Made by a program: the position numbers and the translations under genes
NCBI GenBank assembly: GCA_016744295.1
Contig: JADGEQ010000028.1
Location: 1-64,000 of the forward strand
DNA: 64,000 nucleotides
DNA from: Desulfobacteraceae bacterium
GTDB taxonomy: Bacteria > Desulfobacterota > Desulfobacteria > Desulfobacterales > Desulfobacteraceae
Direction of reading: 5' to 3'
The notes under the pieces: generated by a model
The model's input: the letters and a program-made list of their open reading frames with translations, nothing else
Databases searched by the model: none
What the model was told of the DNA's origin: nothing
In this document: positions 52,060 through 60,205 of the stretch, in pieces
Position numbering within the stretch: position 1 is the stretch's first letter
Layout of the letters: every line of letters starts with the position of its first letter

Positions 52060-52932
52060 TCAGGGCTGTGTCTTCCTGAGTCTGAGAATGGTATCATACA
52101 CCTGCTTTTTGGATAGATGGCAGGTGGTCGCAATTTGTCGGGCCAGATCAGCAGTACCCTTGTTTTTGTTTTGTTTTGAAAGAATGAGTTCCTCAAGCTG
52201 TTCCTGACTCATCTCTGGGGGGTGTCCGGCACCCTGTACTAAAAGGACGCATTCTCCCTTTACCTGGGGGCGCAGTTCAAGGGTCGAAAGGATTTCACCC
52301 AGGGTTCCCCGGAGATATTCTTCATGGAGTTTGGTGATCTCCCTTGCAAGGCAAGCGTTTCTGTCACCAAGGGAAGAAATGGCCTGTTTGATCAATGCAC
52401 AGATTCGTTTGGGTGATTCATAAAAGATCAGGGTGGCTTTTTCCGGGTTAAGTTCTTCAAGGGTTTGGGTTAATTTTTGTTGTTTTTTGGGTAAAAAACC
52501 GCAAAACAGAAAGGAATCCGTTGGCAACCCTGCAACGCTCAACCCGGCAATGGCGGCCGAGCAGCCGGGAACGGGAATAATCGAAATCTTTTGCTTGGCA
52601 ACCGCTTTTACAAGGGAATAGCCAGGGTCGGATATCAAGGGGGTGCCGGCATCTGAAATAAGGGCAATATTTTTACCCTTTTTTAATGCTTCTGTTAGCT
52701 GAAACAACTTTTTGTTTTCATTGTGTTCATGACATGAAATCATACCGGTTTCTATGCCGTAATGGTTCAGTAGCCTTTTTGAATACCGGGTGTCTTCGGC
52801 TGCTATCAGGTCTACTTCCTTTAAAATCCGCACAGCCCGGAAGGTGATGTCTTCAAGGTTGCCCAGGGGGGTGGCAACAATATACAGGGTGCCGTGCTTG
52901 TACGGGGTGCCGGACTGGGTTTTATCTTCCAT
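52060..52932 (-). CDS. rsmI: 16S rRNA 2'-O-ribose C1402 methyltransferase RsmI
   Basis: 290 aa from the ATG at 52932; a TTG start at 52944 also exists. The tetrapyrrole-methylase fold shows LYIVATPLGNLEDIT, AAEDTRYSKRLL, LISDAGTPLISDPG and PGCSAAIAGLSVAGL. It methylates the ribose of C1402 in 16S rRNA. A short winged-helix-like tail (LARQIATTCHLSKKQVYD) ends the protein. It lies at the end of the ffh-rpsP-rplS run on the minus strand. Confidence 0.95.
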   Translation of the reverse strand: MEDKTQSGTPYKHGTLYIVATPLGNLEDITFRAVRILKEVDLIAAEDTRYSKRLLNHYGIETGMISCHEHNENKKLFQLTEALKKGKNIALISDAGTPLISDPGYSLVKAVAKQKISIIPVPGCSAAIAGLSVAGLPTDSFLFCGFLPKKQQKLTQTLEELNPEKATLIFYESPKRICALIKQAISSLGDRNACLAREITKLHEEYLRGTLGEILSTLELRPQVKGECVLLVQGAGHPPEMSQEQLEELILSKQNKNKGTADLARQIATTCHLSKKQVYDTILRLRKTQP

Positions 52933-52960
52933 AAATTTATCCAAAGGCTTATTTAAAGGT

Positions 52961-53350
52961 CTATACCGTTCCGAAGGCGTTCTTTATCAAGGTTATCTCC
53001 GGGGGGGATGCGAAATTTTCATCCCGGGTCACCCGGGGGATAAAAATTTCAATCACATCGAATCGAACCTGTCGGTTAAACAGTTTTTTTTCTTTTAAAT
53101 AAAAAGAAGCGCCGGAGATTAGTTTCTGCTGTTTGGTGTGGTGAACCGATTCCCTGGGCAACCCTTTTTTGCGGCTGGTTCTTGTTTTTACCTCAACAAA
53201 ACAGATGCAGTCATGGTCCCGGGCAATGATATCGATTTCAGCATTTCGGGTTCTATAGTTTCTTTCAAGCAGGGTATAGCCGTTACGGCTGAGAAATTCT
53301 GCTGCAAGGGTTTCTCCATGCTGTCCGGTCTTGTGTGTCCTGTTGGTCAT
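52961..53350 (-). CDS. YraN/UPF0102 family protein
   Basis: 129 aa. GQHGETLAAEFLSRNGY, RNAEIDIIARD and CFVEVKTRTSRKKG place it in the YraN family, a small endonuclease-like fold (PD-(D/E)xK). Its start overlaps the rnhB stop by four bases. Function in the cell is not settled; it is part of the rplS-rnhB-yraN-rsmI run found in many bacteria. Confidence 0.92.
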   Translation of the reverse strand: MTNRTHKTGQHGETLAAEFLSRNGYTLLERNYRTRNAEIDIIARDHDCICFVEVKTRTSRKKGLPRESVHHTKQQKLISGASFYLKEKKLFNRQVRFDVIEIFIPRVTRDENFASPPEITLIKNAFGTV

Positions 53351-53970
53351 GGAAGAATAACCCCGTTAAAGGTTGTCCTGTGAACCGGGCAGGGGCCATG
53401 CTGGACAATCGCCTGTTTGTGGGCTTTGGTCGGATATCCCTTGTGACGGATAAAATTGTATTGGGGATAAATCTTGTGAAGGTCGGCCATGATGCGGTCC
53501 CGGGTAACTTTGGCGATAATGGAGGCCGCGGCGATTGAGATGCTCCGTGAGTCGCCTTTGATAATGGCCAGTTGGGGCAAGTCCATATCAATGGTAAATT
53601 TTCCGTCAACCAGTAAAAAATCAGGAAGCACAAAATCAGGGGGCAGGTGATTCGGGGAAACGGCCAGGTTCAGAACAGCCCGTTTCATGGATAAAAGGGA
53701 GGCGGCAAGGATGTTGATCTGATCAATTTCTTGGTGATCAGCCAAACCGATTCCCACGCCCAGGGCCTGGCGTTTAATGAGGGGAAAAAGTGCCTCCCGT
53801 TTTTTTTCAGATATTTTTTTGGAGTCTGTAACCCCGGGGCAGGTAAAATCTTCGGGTAAAATAACGGCTGCAGAGACAACAGGACCGGCAAGGGGTCCCC
53901 TGCCGGCCTCGTCTATCCCTGCAATTTGTTGATACCCGTTTTTTTTTGTGTCATGTTCAAATTCCCACAT
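53347..53970 (-). CDS. rnhB: Ribonuclease HII
   Basis: 207 aa from the ATG at 53970, chosen because the longer frame to 54066 would run into rplS. The catalytic acids are Asp-Glu in GIDEAGRGPLAGPV, Asp in VTDSKKISEKKRE, and Asp in FLLVDGKFTI, with SISIAAASIIAKVTRD following. It removes RNA from RNA/DNA hybrids and initiates ribonucleotide excision. Upstream is rplS and downstream is yraN with a 4-base overlap. Confidence 0.95.
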   Translation of the reverse strand: MWEFEHDTKKNGYQQIAGIDEAGRGPLAGPVVSAAVILPEDFTCPGVTDSKKISEKKREALFPLIKRQALGVGIGLADHQEIDQINILAASLLSMKRAVLNLAVSPNHLPPDFVLPDFLLVDGKFTIDMDLPQLAIIKGDSRSISIAAASIIAKVTRDRIMADLHKIYPQYNFIRHKGYPTKAHKQAIVQHGPCPVHRTTFNGVILP

Positions 53971-53986
53971 CGGGTAGTCAATATGT

Positions 53987-54337
53987 TTAGGCAAATCGTT
54001 TTTCTTTGATTCTGGCTGCTTTTCCGCGTAGGTTTCTAAGGTAGTAGAGCTTGGATCTTCTGACACGACCCTGGGTTATCACTTCGATTTTATAAAGGGC
54101 AGGAGAATTTAAGGGAAAAATTCTTTCCACACCAATGCCACCCGCAATTTTTCTTACGGTAAAACGGGCACCGGCAAGTCCCTTGGTCTTTTTAATGACC
54201 ACACCCTGAAACATCTGGATACGCTCTTTTTCACCCTCTTTAATTTTTACATGTACTTTTACGGTATCTCCCGAGGTAAAATCAGGGATATCAAGGCGCA
54301 TCTGTTCTCTTTCTAATTTTTCAATTACGTTTGTCAT
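53987..54337 (-). CDS. rplS: Ribosomal protein L19
   Basis: 116 aa with AGGAGGAAG upstream. FTSGDTVKVHVKIKEGEKER, FQGVVIKK, TVRKIAGGIGVERIFPLNSP and VRRSKLYYLRNLRGKAARI are typical of L19, located at the 30S-50S interface. It follows the PF09936-type methyltransferase and precedes rnhB. Confidence 0.97.
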   Translation of the reverse strand: MTNVIEKLEREQMRLDIPDFTSGDTVKVHVKIKEGEKERIQMFQGVVIKKTKGLAGARFTVRKIAGGIGVERIFPLNSPALYKIEVITQGRVRRSKLYYLRNLRGKAARIKEKRFA

Positions 54338-54372
54338 TTCTTCCTCCTGGTTTTCTTCACTATTGGCATGTA

Positions 54373-54933
54373 TCAGCCATTTGTAATTCGATCTAAATAT
54401 ATGGATGCAGCTGACCGGACAGACAGATGATTATATTCCCCGTGACCTGCAATGGGTCCGAGCTTTAAATCACATTTGTCAATCAGTTCCTCTGCCAGCC
54501 CCCATGCCGTACCAAAAACAATAACATGGGGTGCATTGCTCGCTAACTTCTGTTTTAGTGTGGCAATTGTTATGGCGCCATCAAGATTTTTTGCACTGGT
54601 TGCCACCGCTACCACGGGTTGGTTTTCCTTTTCTTGAATTTTTTGGACCGCCTCTTCAAATGTAGCAGCCACCCGGATGAGTTCAAGTGCTTGCTTTCGG
54701 GATGGGTTTAATTCACCGCCCACCCCCTTTGTCCAGTGCTCAATCACCTGGTTTGCCAGATCTGCCTGATCCATAAAGGGGGTTATCACATAAAATCCCT
54801 TTACACCGAATGTTTTTGACGCCCTGGCAATGTCATGCATGTCGATGGTGGTCAGGGCCGATCCAATGGGCATTTCCTTCCGGTTCATGACAGGAAAATG
54901 GATAAGTGCCACATATAGGTTAAGGGTTGACAA
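54373..54933 (-). CDS. SAM-dependent RNA methyltransferase (PF09936 type)
   Basis: 186 aa, start TTG at 54933, overlapping the trmD stop by 14 bases. It resembles the domain annotated as Methyltrn_RNA_4 (SAM-dependent RNA methyltransferase), which in some bacteria is fused to TrmD: LYVALIHFPVMNRK, ALTTIDMHDIARASKTFGV, VVAVATSAKNLDGAITIA and IVFGTAWGLAEEL with a final YNHLSVRSAASIYLDR. Such a SPOUT-like fold binds S-adenosylmethionine at the knot. The substrate nucleotide is not known. Position between trmD and rplS suggests work on tRNA or rRNA. Confidence 0.85.
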   Translation of the reverse strand: MSTLNLYVALIHFPVMNRKEMPIGSALTTIDMHDIARASKTFGVKGFYVITPFMDQADLANQVIEHWTKGVGGELNPSRKQALELIRVAATFEEAVQKIQEKENQPVVAVATSAKNLDGAITIATLKQKLASNAPHVIVFGTAWGLAEELIDKCDLKLGPIAGHGEYNHLSVRSAASIYLDRITNG

Positions 54934-55693
54934 GTGTTTCTAACTCCCGGCACCATTGCCTTAAAATAATTTTTTCTTCGGCCGTGGGGTCCTTGGTTTC
55001 AAACAGGTCCGGCCGCTTTATAAATGTCCGCTGCAAGGAGGATGTTTTCCGCCATTGTCTGATCTTTTCATGATTACCCGACAGCAATACGCCGGGAACC
55101 TTGACATCGTTGAAAACCTCGGGCCGGGTATACTGGGCATACTCCAACCGGTCGTCGATAAAAGAATCTGATTGGGAAGAGGCATCACTTCCCAAGACCC
55201 CTGGGATCATGCGTGATACCGAATCAATAATAGCCATTGCAGCCAACTCTCCTCCGGTCATTACATAATCCCCGATGGAAATTTCTTCATCCACAAATTG
55301 GGTGTATACTCTTTCATCAATTCCTTCATACCTGCCGCAGATAAAAATAAGATCCTCTTGGCCGACAGCAAAGTCACAGGCTTTTTTCTGATCAAATCGT
55401 TCCCCCTGGGGGGTCATTAATATTACCTTTGCCCTGGGGTTCCTTTTTTTCACAGATGATATGGCAGCCTCCAGAGGTTCCGGCTTCATCACCATGCCGC
55501 TTCCGCCTCCATAGGGCTTGTCATCCACGGTTTTGTGCCTGTCACAGGAAAAATCCCTGATATTGACACATTCTCCTGAAACCAGATTCCGTTCAATACC
55601 CCTGTGGATCATCCCATGTTCAAAAAAGGCAGTCACAAGCTCCGGAAAAAGCGTTAACACCGTAAAGTTTAACACCGGTTCTTTATTACCCAT
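54920..55693 (-). CDS. trmD: tRNA (guanine-N1-)-methyltransferase TrmD
   Basis: 257 aa from the ATG at 55693, which overlaps the rimM end by eight bases and gives FTVLTLFPELVTAFF early. Core elements: DKPYGGGSGMVMKPEPL, MTPQGERF, FICGRYEGIDERV and GDYVMTGGELAAMAI, the SPOUT knot. It makes m1G37 in tRNAs reading CNN codons and prevents +1 slippage. Next to it is the PF09936-type methyltransferase, which overlaps it. Confidence 0.97.
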   Translation of the reverse strand: MGNKEPVLNFTVLTLFPELVTAFFEHGMIHRGIERNLVSGECVNIRDFSCDRHKTVDDKPYGGGSGMVMKPEPLEAAISSVKKRNPRAKVILMTPQGERFDQKKACDFAVGQEDLIFICGRYEGIDERVYTQFVDEEISIGDYVMTGGELAAMAIIDSVSRMIPGVLGSDASSQSDSFIDDRLEYAQYTRPEVFNDVKVPGVLLSGNHEKIRQWRKTSSLQRTFIKRPDLFETKDPTAEEKIILRQWCRELETLVNP

Positions 55694-56237
55694 TATTCTT
55701 TGAGTCCTGACCATCGGAACCCATGCCCTCGGGCAGGGTAGTGGAAACGATTTTTGCTTCCAAATCCACGGACTCAATAAAGTGTTCATGCATGGGAATC
55801 AAAATTTCTGATGTGCCGTCCTTTTCCGTGACAACCAGCATATCATTGGCATTGGTGGGGAAAATTCGTTCAATGGTACCCAGTTTTCCCTGGACTCTGT
55901 CAATGACGGTCAACCCGTAAAGATCCTCCCAATACCAGGCATTCTCTTCAATTTCAGGCAATTGATCTTTGCTGATCAGAATTTCTTTGCCAATCAATTC
56001 TTCTGCAAGTTCCAAAGTGTTCACCTGTTCCAGGTTGATCAAAACCCCTTTCTTTCGGGCCGAGGAGGAAAGGATGGTATACATCTTTCCCTTTTCCTCG
56101 TGTTCGGATTTAAGCTGGATTTGTCTGCCTTTTCCAAAGGTATCCACCGATTCTGCAAAGGACCAGACTTTAAGGTTTCCCTTTAGTCCGTGTACTCCGG
56201 TTATTTTTCCTATGGTCAGAAGGCTATCTTCCATCAT
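55686..56237 (-). CDS. rimM: Ribosome maturation factor RimM
   Basis: 183 aa. LLTIGKITGVHGLKGNLKV and a PRC-barrel C-terminal half (WYWEDLYGLTVID, EILIPMHEHFIESVDLE) match RimM, which helps 16S processing and binds S19. ATG at 56234 may replace the one at 56237. It is coupled to khpA upstream and trmD downstream, as in many bacteria. Confidence 0.95.
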   Translation of the reverse strand: MMEDSLLTIGKITGVHGLKGNLKVWSFAESVDTFGKGRQIQLKSEHEEKGKMYTILSSSARKKGVLINLEQVNTLELAEELIGKEILISKDQLPEIEENAWYWEDLYGLTVIDRVQGKLGTIERIFPTNANDMLVVTEKDGTSEILIPMHEHFIESVDLEAKIVSTTLPEGMGSDGQDSKNNG

Positions 56238-56239
56238 CC

Positions 56240-56470
56240 TTATTCAATGATCTCCAGAACAGTCCGTTTCTTAAGTTTGGTCGATGCTGCGCTTAGGATG
56301 GTTCTCAGTGCCCGGGCAGATCTGCCCTGTTTGCCAATCACTTTTCCCAGATCCTCTTTTGCCACCTTCAGTTCCAGTACACAAGTCTGATCTCCAGACA
56401 CTTCGGATACTACAACCTCTTCAGGATTGTCTACCAATGCTTTTGCAATGTATTCTACCAACTCTTTCAT
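56240..56470 (-). CDS. khpA: KH-domain RNA-binding protein (KhpA/YlqC)
   Basis: 76 aa from the ATG at 56470, giving the usual MKELVEYIAKALVDNPE start. The KH motif is GKVIGKQGRSARALRTIL with the GxxG loop GKQG. KhpA-type proteins bind RNA and in some bacteria act with KhpB on cell-envelope genes. It stands between rpsP and rimM, the normal place for this gene. Confidence 0.94.
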   Translation of the reverse strand: MKELVEYIAKALVDNPEEVVVSEVSGDQTCVLELKVAKEDLGKVIGKQGRSARALRTILSAASTKLKKRTVLEIIE

Positions 56471-56568
56471 AAAAACATTTCCTTCAATGGTGAAATGAGA
56501 ATACGGCTTAACCATATGTCCAAATTGTTCATATGCCCAAGTTGTTTATATGACTAAGGATTGCAATC

Positions 56569-56823
56569 CTAGGCGGAAGCGCCCTGAAAACCCTGGCTTT
56601 TAAATATGCTTTGAACTGTGGTGGAGGGTTGAGCGCCTTCACCAAGCCAATAGTTAATTCTATCCTCTTTCAGGGTGACGAGAGCCGGTTCTGTCATTGG
56701 ATTATAGGTTCCGAGTGCCTCGAGGAATTTGCCATCCCTGGGGGCTTCAATATCAGCAGCTACTATTCTGTAAAACGGTTTTTTCTTTGTGCCTTTTCGG
56801 GTCAATCTGATTCTTACGGACAT
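56569..56823 (-). CDS. rpsP: Ribosomal protein S16
   Basis: 84 aa. MSVRIRLTRKGTKKKPFYRI, ADIEAPRDGKFLE and GTYNPM are diagnostic. It is a structural protein of the 30S subunit. The gene lies 14 bases after ffh on the minus strand, at the head of the rpsP-rimM-trmD-rplS group. Confidence 0.97.
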   Translation of the reverse strand: MSVRIRLTRKGTKKKPFYRIVAADIEAPRDGKFLEALGTYNPMTEPALVTLKEDRINYWLGEGAQPSTTVQSIFKSQGFQGASA

Positions 56824-56837
56824 ATTGTATCTTCTCC

Positions 56838-58163
56838 TTAGAACGGAAGCATGTTTTTTAATGAGCGCATGCCGCCTTTATTAAATTTTTTGATCATTTT
56901 CATTGACTGTGTATAACTTTTTAGAAGCTTGTTGACGTCCTGTACGCTTGTTCCGCTTCCATTGGCAATTCTTTTTTTTCTGGACCCTTTTATTATTGCA
57001 TGTTTTGACCGTTCTTCCGGGGTCATGGAACTGATGATGGCTTCTATTTTACCAAATTCCTTGTCATCAATGTTCAAGCCCTTGAGTTGACTCTTATTCA
57101 CTCCGGGCAACATGCCGATGAGATCCTTGATGGATCCCATTTTCCGAACAGATTTCATCTGGTTTCGAAAGTCTTCAAGGGTAAATGCATTTTTCTTGAG
57201 TTTTTGTTCAAGTGCCTTGGCCTCTTTCTCATCAACCGACGCCTGTGCCTTTTCAATAAAGGAAAGGGCATCTCCCATTCCCAGTATTCTTGAAGCCATC
57301 CGATCCGGATGGAAGGGCTCAAGCGCAGTTGATTTTTCACCCACCCCGATAAATTTTAGGGGCTTGCCTGTTACGGCCTTAATGGACAGGGCTGCGCCAC
57401 CCCGGGCATCTCCATCCATTTTTGTCAAAACAAAGCCGTCCAGATCCAGCCGCTTATCAAAGGATTCGGCAATATTAACAGCATCCTGACCCGTCATGGC
57501 ATCTGCTACCAGAAGGATTTCCGATGGATTAAGCGCTCTTTTAATATCTTCAAGCTCAGCCATCAGTGTATCATCAAGGTGCAAACGGCCGGCGGTATCA
57601 AACAACAGGGTGTCGCATCCTAGTTCCCGTGCAGCCAATTGTGCATCCTGACAAATTTTTAAAGGCTTCATATCCGTTGTGGATTGGAAAACCGGTATAT
57701 CCAATTGGCTTCCAAGCTTTTTCAACTGATCAATGGCTGCAGGCCTGTAAACATCCGCAGGGACAAGAAAAGGCTTTTTGCCCTGCTTGCGCAGGTAGTA
57801 GGACAGCTTTCCCGCCGTGGTTGTTTTACCGGACCCCTGCAATCCAACCAGCATAATAGAACCCAGTCCCTTGCCCTCAAGGTTCAGTTCCTGGTGGGTG
57901 GACCCCATCATCCTGGTAAATTCATCATTTACAATTTTAATGACCTGCTGACCTGGGGTCAGGCTTTGCATGACCTCCTGACCCAATGCCCTGGCCTTTA
58001 TATCTGAAATGACATTTTTTGCAACCTTATAATTGACATCCGCTTCGAGAAGTGCCATCCTGACCTGTTTTAAGCCATCTTCGATGTTCTTCTCATTCAG
58101 GGTGCCGTGGCCCTTTAACTTCTTAAAGACTGAATCAAGTCTGTCACTCAAATTTTCAAACAT
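56838..58163 (-). CDS. ffh: Signal recognition particle protein Ffh
   Basis: 441 aa from the ATG at 58163 (MFENLSDRLDSVFKKL). The NG domain has the P-loop GLQGSGKTTTAGKLS, DTAGRLHLDD, and TKMDGDARGGAALS. The C-terminal M domain is Met-rich with an RNA-binding helix pair (GSRKKRIANGSGTS, then LNKLLKSYTQSMKMIKKF in outline). Ffh binds 4.5S RNA and signal sequences of membrane proteins. It is first in a long minus-strand translation operon. The 4.5S RNA gene is not seen here. Confidence 0.97.
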   Translation of the reverse strand: MFENLSDRLDSVFKKLKGHGTLNEKNIEDGLKQVRMALLEADVNYKVAKNVISDIKARALGQEVMQSLTPGQQVIKIVNDEFTRMMGSTHQELNLEGKGLGSIMLVGLQGSGKTTTAGKLSYYLRKQGKKPFLVPADVYRPAAIDQLKKLGSQLDIPVFQSTTDMKPLKICQDAQLAARELGCDTLLFDTAGRLHLDDTLMAELEDIKRALNPSEILLVADAMTGQDAVNIAESFDKRLDLDGFVLTKMDGDARGGAALSIKAVTGKPLKFIGVGEKSTALEPFHPDRMASRILGMGDALSFIEKAQASVDEKEAKALEQKLKKNAFTLEDFRNQMKSVRKMGSIKDLIGMLPGVNKSQLKGLNIDDKEFGKIEAIISSMTPEERSKHAIIKGSRKKRIANGSGTSVQDVNKLLKSYTQSMKMIKKFNKGGMRSLKNMLPF

Positions 58164-58235
58164 AAAAGGCCCTATCCCAAATATCAAATCAAATCATTGA
58201 ATTTAGTGTAGATTCTGTGATATGTCAAGGAAATA

Positions 58236-59333
58236 ATGAAATTAAGCGAGTTAAAACATATGGAAAACATACAAGATTATACCCGGAAAGAACTGGCCCA
58301 ATGGCTTGAGAATAAAGGCTCCCGCTCTTTTAGAGCAGGTCAGATTTTTAAATGGATCTATCTGAAGCAGGCGGCCAACTTTGATGAAATGACCGACCTT
58401 GGGAAAGAGTTGCGTAGCTTGCTCGGGTCAAATTTTTATTTGACCCGGCTTTCCCTTGAAGACAAACAGGTCTCCTCTGATACCACGGAAAAATTTTTAT
58501 TCCGACTTGATGACGGTCACCACATAGAATCTGTTTTAATACCTGAAAAGGACCACTTTACCCTCTGTGTTTCCACCCAGGTGGGCTGTGCCATGGACTG
58601 TAAATTTTGTCTGACGGCCCGTGGGGGGATCGTGCGGAATCTTAGTGTGGCAGAGATTGTTTCCCAGGTTAGGGATGCCAGGTTTGAGTTGGTTCAAAAA
58701 AACCTAGAACCCCTTAAATTATCCAATATTGTTTTCATGGGCATGGGAGAACCACTTGCCAACTACGATAATCTTATCCGGGCGCTTGGTATTCTTATGG
58801 ATACGGATTATGGTATGAAGTTTGCCGCAAGAAGAGTGACCGTTTCAACCTCCGGTGTGGTTCCGAAAATTGTTCAATTGGGTGTGGATACCGATGTTAA
58901 TCTTGCCATCTCCCTGAATGCCACCGATGACAAGACAAGATCGATGCTCATGCCCATCAATAATAAATACCCCATTTCTGCGCTTCTGGACGCCTGCGGC
59001 CGGTTCACCATGAAGCCTAGAAATAAGATTACCTTTGAGTATATTCTCATCAAAGGTATCAACGATTCAAGGGAAGATGCCCTGAAACTGGTGAAGCTGC
59101 TGGCACCCATAAGGGCCAAGGTCAATTTGATTCCCTTTAACGAACATGAAGCCTCTGACTTTAAGCGGCCTGAACCCAAACAGATTATAGCATTTCTCCA
59201 GATTTTGCTGGACCGTGATATGACGGCCATGATCCGGAAGAGTAAAGGGGCTGATATTTCAGCTGCCTGCGGCCAACTGAAGGCCAAGCTTGTGACCCAT
59301 AAAAACAAGGGGATTGAAACTGTTCAGATATGA
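58236..59333 (+). CDS. rlmN: Dual-specificity 23S rRNA/tRNA adenine-C2 methyltransferase RlmN
   Basis: 365 aa from the ATG at 58236 (AAGGAA upstream); an ATG at 58260 lacks a ribosome site. The radical SAM motif is CAMDCKFC (CxxxCxxC) in STQVGCAMDCKFCLTARGG, then GMGEPLANY, VTVSTSGVVP and a C-terminal Cys in ISAACGQL that forms the methyl-carrier. RlmN adds a methyl to C2 of A2503 in 23S rRNA and A37 in tRNAs. It starts 72 bases from ffh, divergently. Confidence 0.96.
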   Translation: MKLSELKHMENIQDYTRKELAQWLENKGSRSFRAGQIFKWIYLKQAANFDEMTDLGKELRSLLGSNFYLTRLSLEDKQVSSDTTEKFLFRLDDGHHIESVLIPEKDHFTLCVSTQVGCAMDCKFCLTARGGIVRNLSVAEIVSQVRDARFELVQKNLEPLKLSNIVFMGMGEPLANYDNLIRALGILMDTDYGMKFAARRVTVSTSGVVPKIVQLGVDTDVNLAISLNATDDKTRSMLMPINNKYPISALLDACGRFTMKPRNKITFEYILIKGINDSREDALKLVKLLAPIRAKVNLIPFNEHEASDFKRPEPKQIIAFLQILLDRDMTAMIRKSKGADISAACGQLKAKLVTHKNKGIETVQI

Positions 59334-59349
59334 CTTATATTAATCCCAT

Positions 59350-59400
59350 TGTGAAGTAAAAATGAAATTGTGACATGAAAACAAACCTTTTTACTTCACA
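59350..59400. repeat. 13-bp perfect inverted repeat after rlmN
   Basis: Arms TGTGAAGTAAAAA (59350-59362) and TTTTTACTTCACA (59388-59400) enclose 25 nt, 16 bases beyond the rlmN stop. No U-tract follows the right arm. It may be an operator pair for the response-regulator gene or an mRNA end structure. Confidence 0.6.
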
Positions 59401-59632
59401 GAATCATGATCCTGAGATAAACTACTTGAAATTATATGGGTTTTATGATTGCTTTAAGTTTGGATGTGGAGTGTTGTTGCTGCGCTAGAATTGTCTGAAT
59501 CTCCTTGTTTCCACATCATTCCAGTTAATTTTATCAGATCGATTTTACCCGATTGGTCTTGTCCGGTGGATGTGTCAGTCTAATTCTACCGGGTAAATCT
59601 CCAGGGGTAATGTTGATCAATGGGAAGGAAAT

Positions 59633-60118
59633 ATGTCAAATAGCAGTTTGGAAAATAAAAAAATATTGATTGTTGATGATGAACCTGATGTTCTTGATTC
59701 CCTGGAAGAGCTGCTCGATATGTGTCAGATTGTCAGGGCTGAAACCTATGAAGCGGCAAACAATCTTCTCAAGAGTCAGACCTTTGATATCGCCGTGCTG
59801 GATATCATGGGGGTGGACGGGTATGAATTGTTGAAAACCGCAAAAAAGAAAAATGTGGTAACCGTTATGCTGACGGCCCATGCCCTGAGTCCTGAGAATA
59901 TTAAAAAATCATATCTTGGGGGGGCTTGTTCCTATATCCCCAAGGAAGAAATGATTAATATCGAATCATTTCTCGGGGATGTGCTGGTGGCCCAAAAAGA
60001 GGGCAAAAATCCCTGGACCAGTTGGTACACACGCCTGTCTTCCTTTTGTGAAGATAAATTTGGCCCGGATTGGGACAAGGATGAAAAAGAGTTTTGGGAA
60101 AAAATGATTTATTATTAA
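59633..60118 (+). CDS. Response regulator with short C-terminal extension
   Basis: 161 aa with GGAAGGAAAT upstream. The receiver domain (about 8-125) has the acidic pair in ILIVDDEPDVLD, the phosphoacceptor Asp in FDIAVLDIMGVDGYELL, Thr in VTVMLTAHAL and Lys in YIPKEEM. The last about 40 residues (WYTRLSSFCEDKFGPDWDKD) are not a known DNA-binding domain, so this looks like a single-domain regulator that signals by protein contact. No kinase is adjacent; the orphan kinases at 21683 and 61912 are candidates only by genome closeness. Confidence 0.88.
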   Translation: MSNSSLENKKILIVDDEPDVLDSLEELLDMCQIVRAETYEAANNLLKSQTFDIAVLDIMGVDGYELLKTAKKKNVVTVMLTAHALSPENIKKSYLGGACSYIPKEEMINIESFLGDVLVAQKEGKNPWTSWYTRLSSFCEDKFGPDWDKDEKEFWEKMIYY

Positions 60119-60156
60119 CCCGAGCATTTTTTTAATTGATATTCTGAGCCGTCTAA

Positions 60157-60198
60157 AACAAACACCCCCTTTAATGGGCAGGGGGTGTTTGTTATTTT
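60157..60198. terminator. Bidirectional Rho-independent terminator
   Basis: A perfect 14-bp stem (AACAAACACCCCCT and its complement) with a 9-nt loop is followed by ATTTTT on the plus strand and TTTTAG on the minus strand. It serves the response regulator and the convergent thiolation-like gene. Confidence 0.9.
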
Positions 60199-60205
60199 TG
60201 GATGC

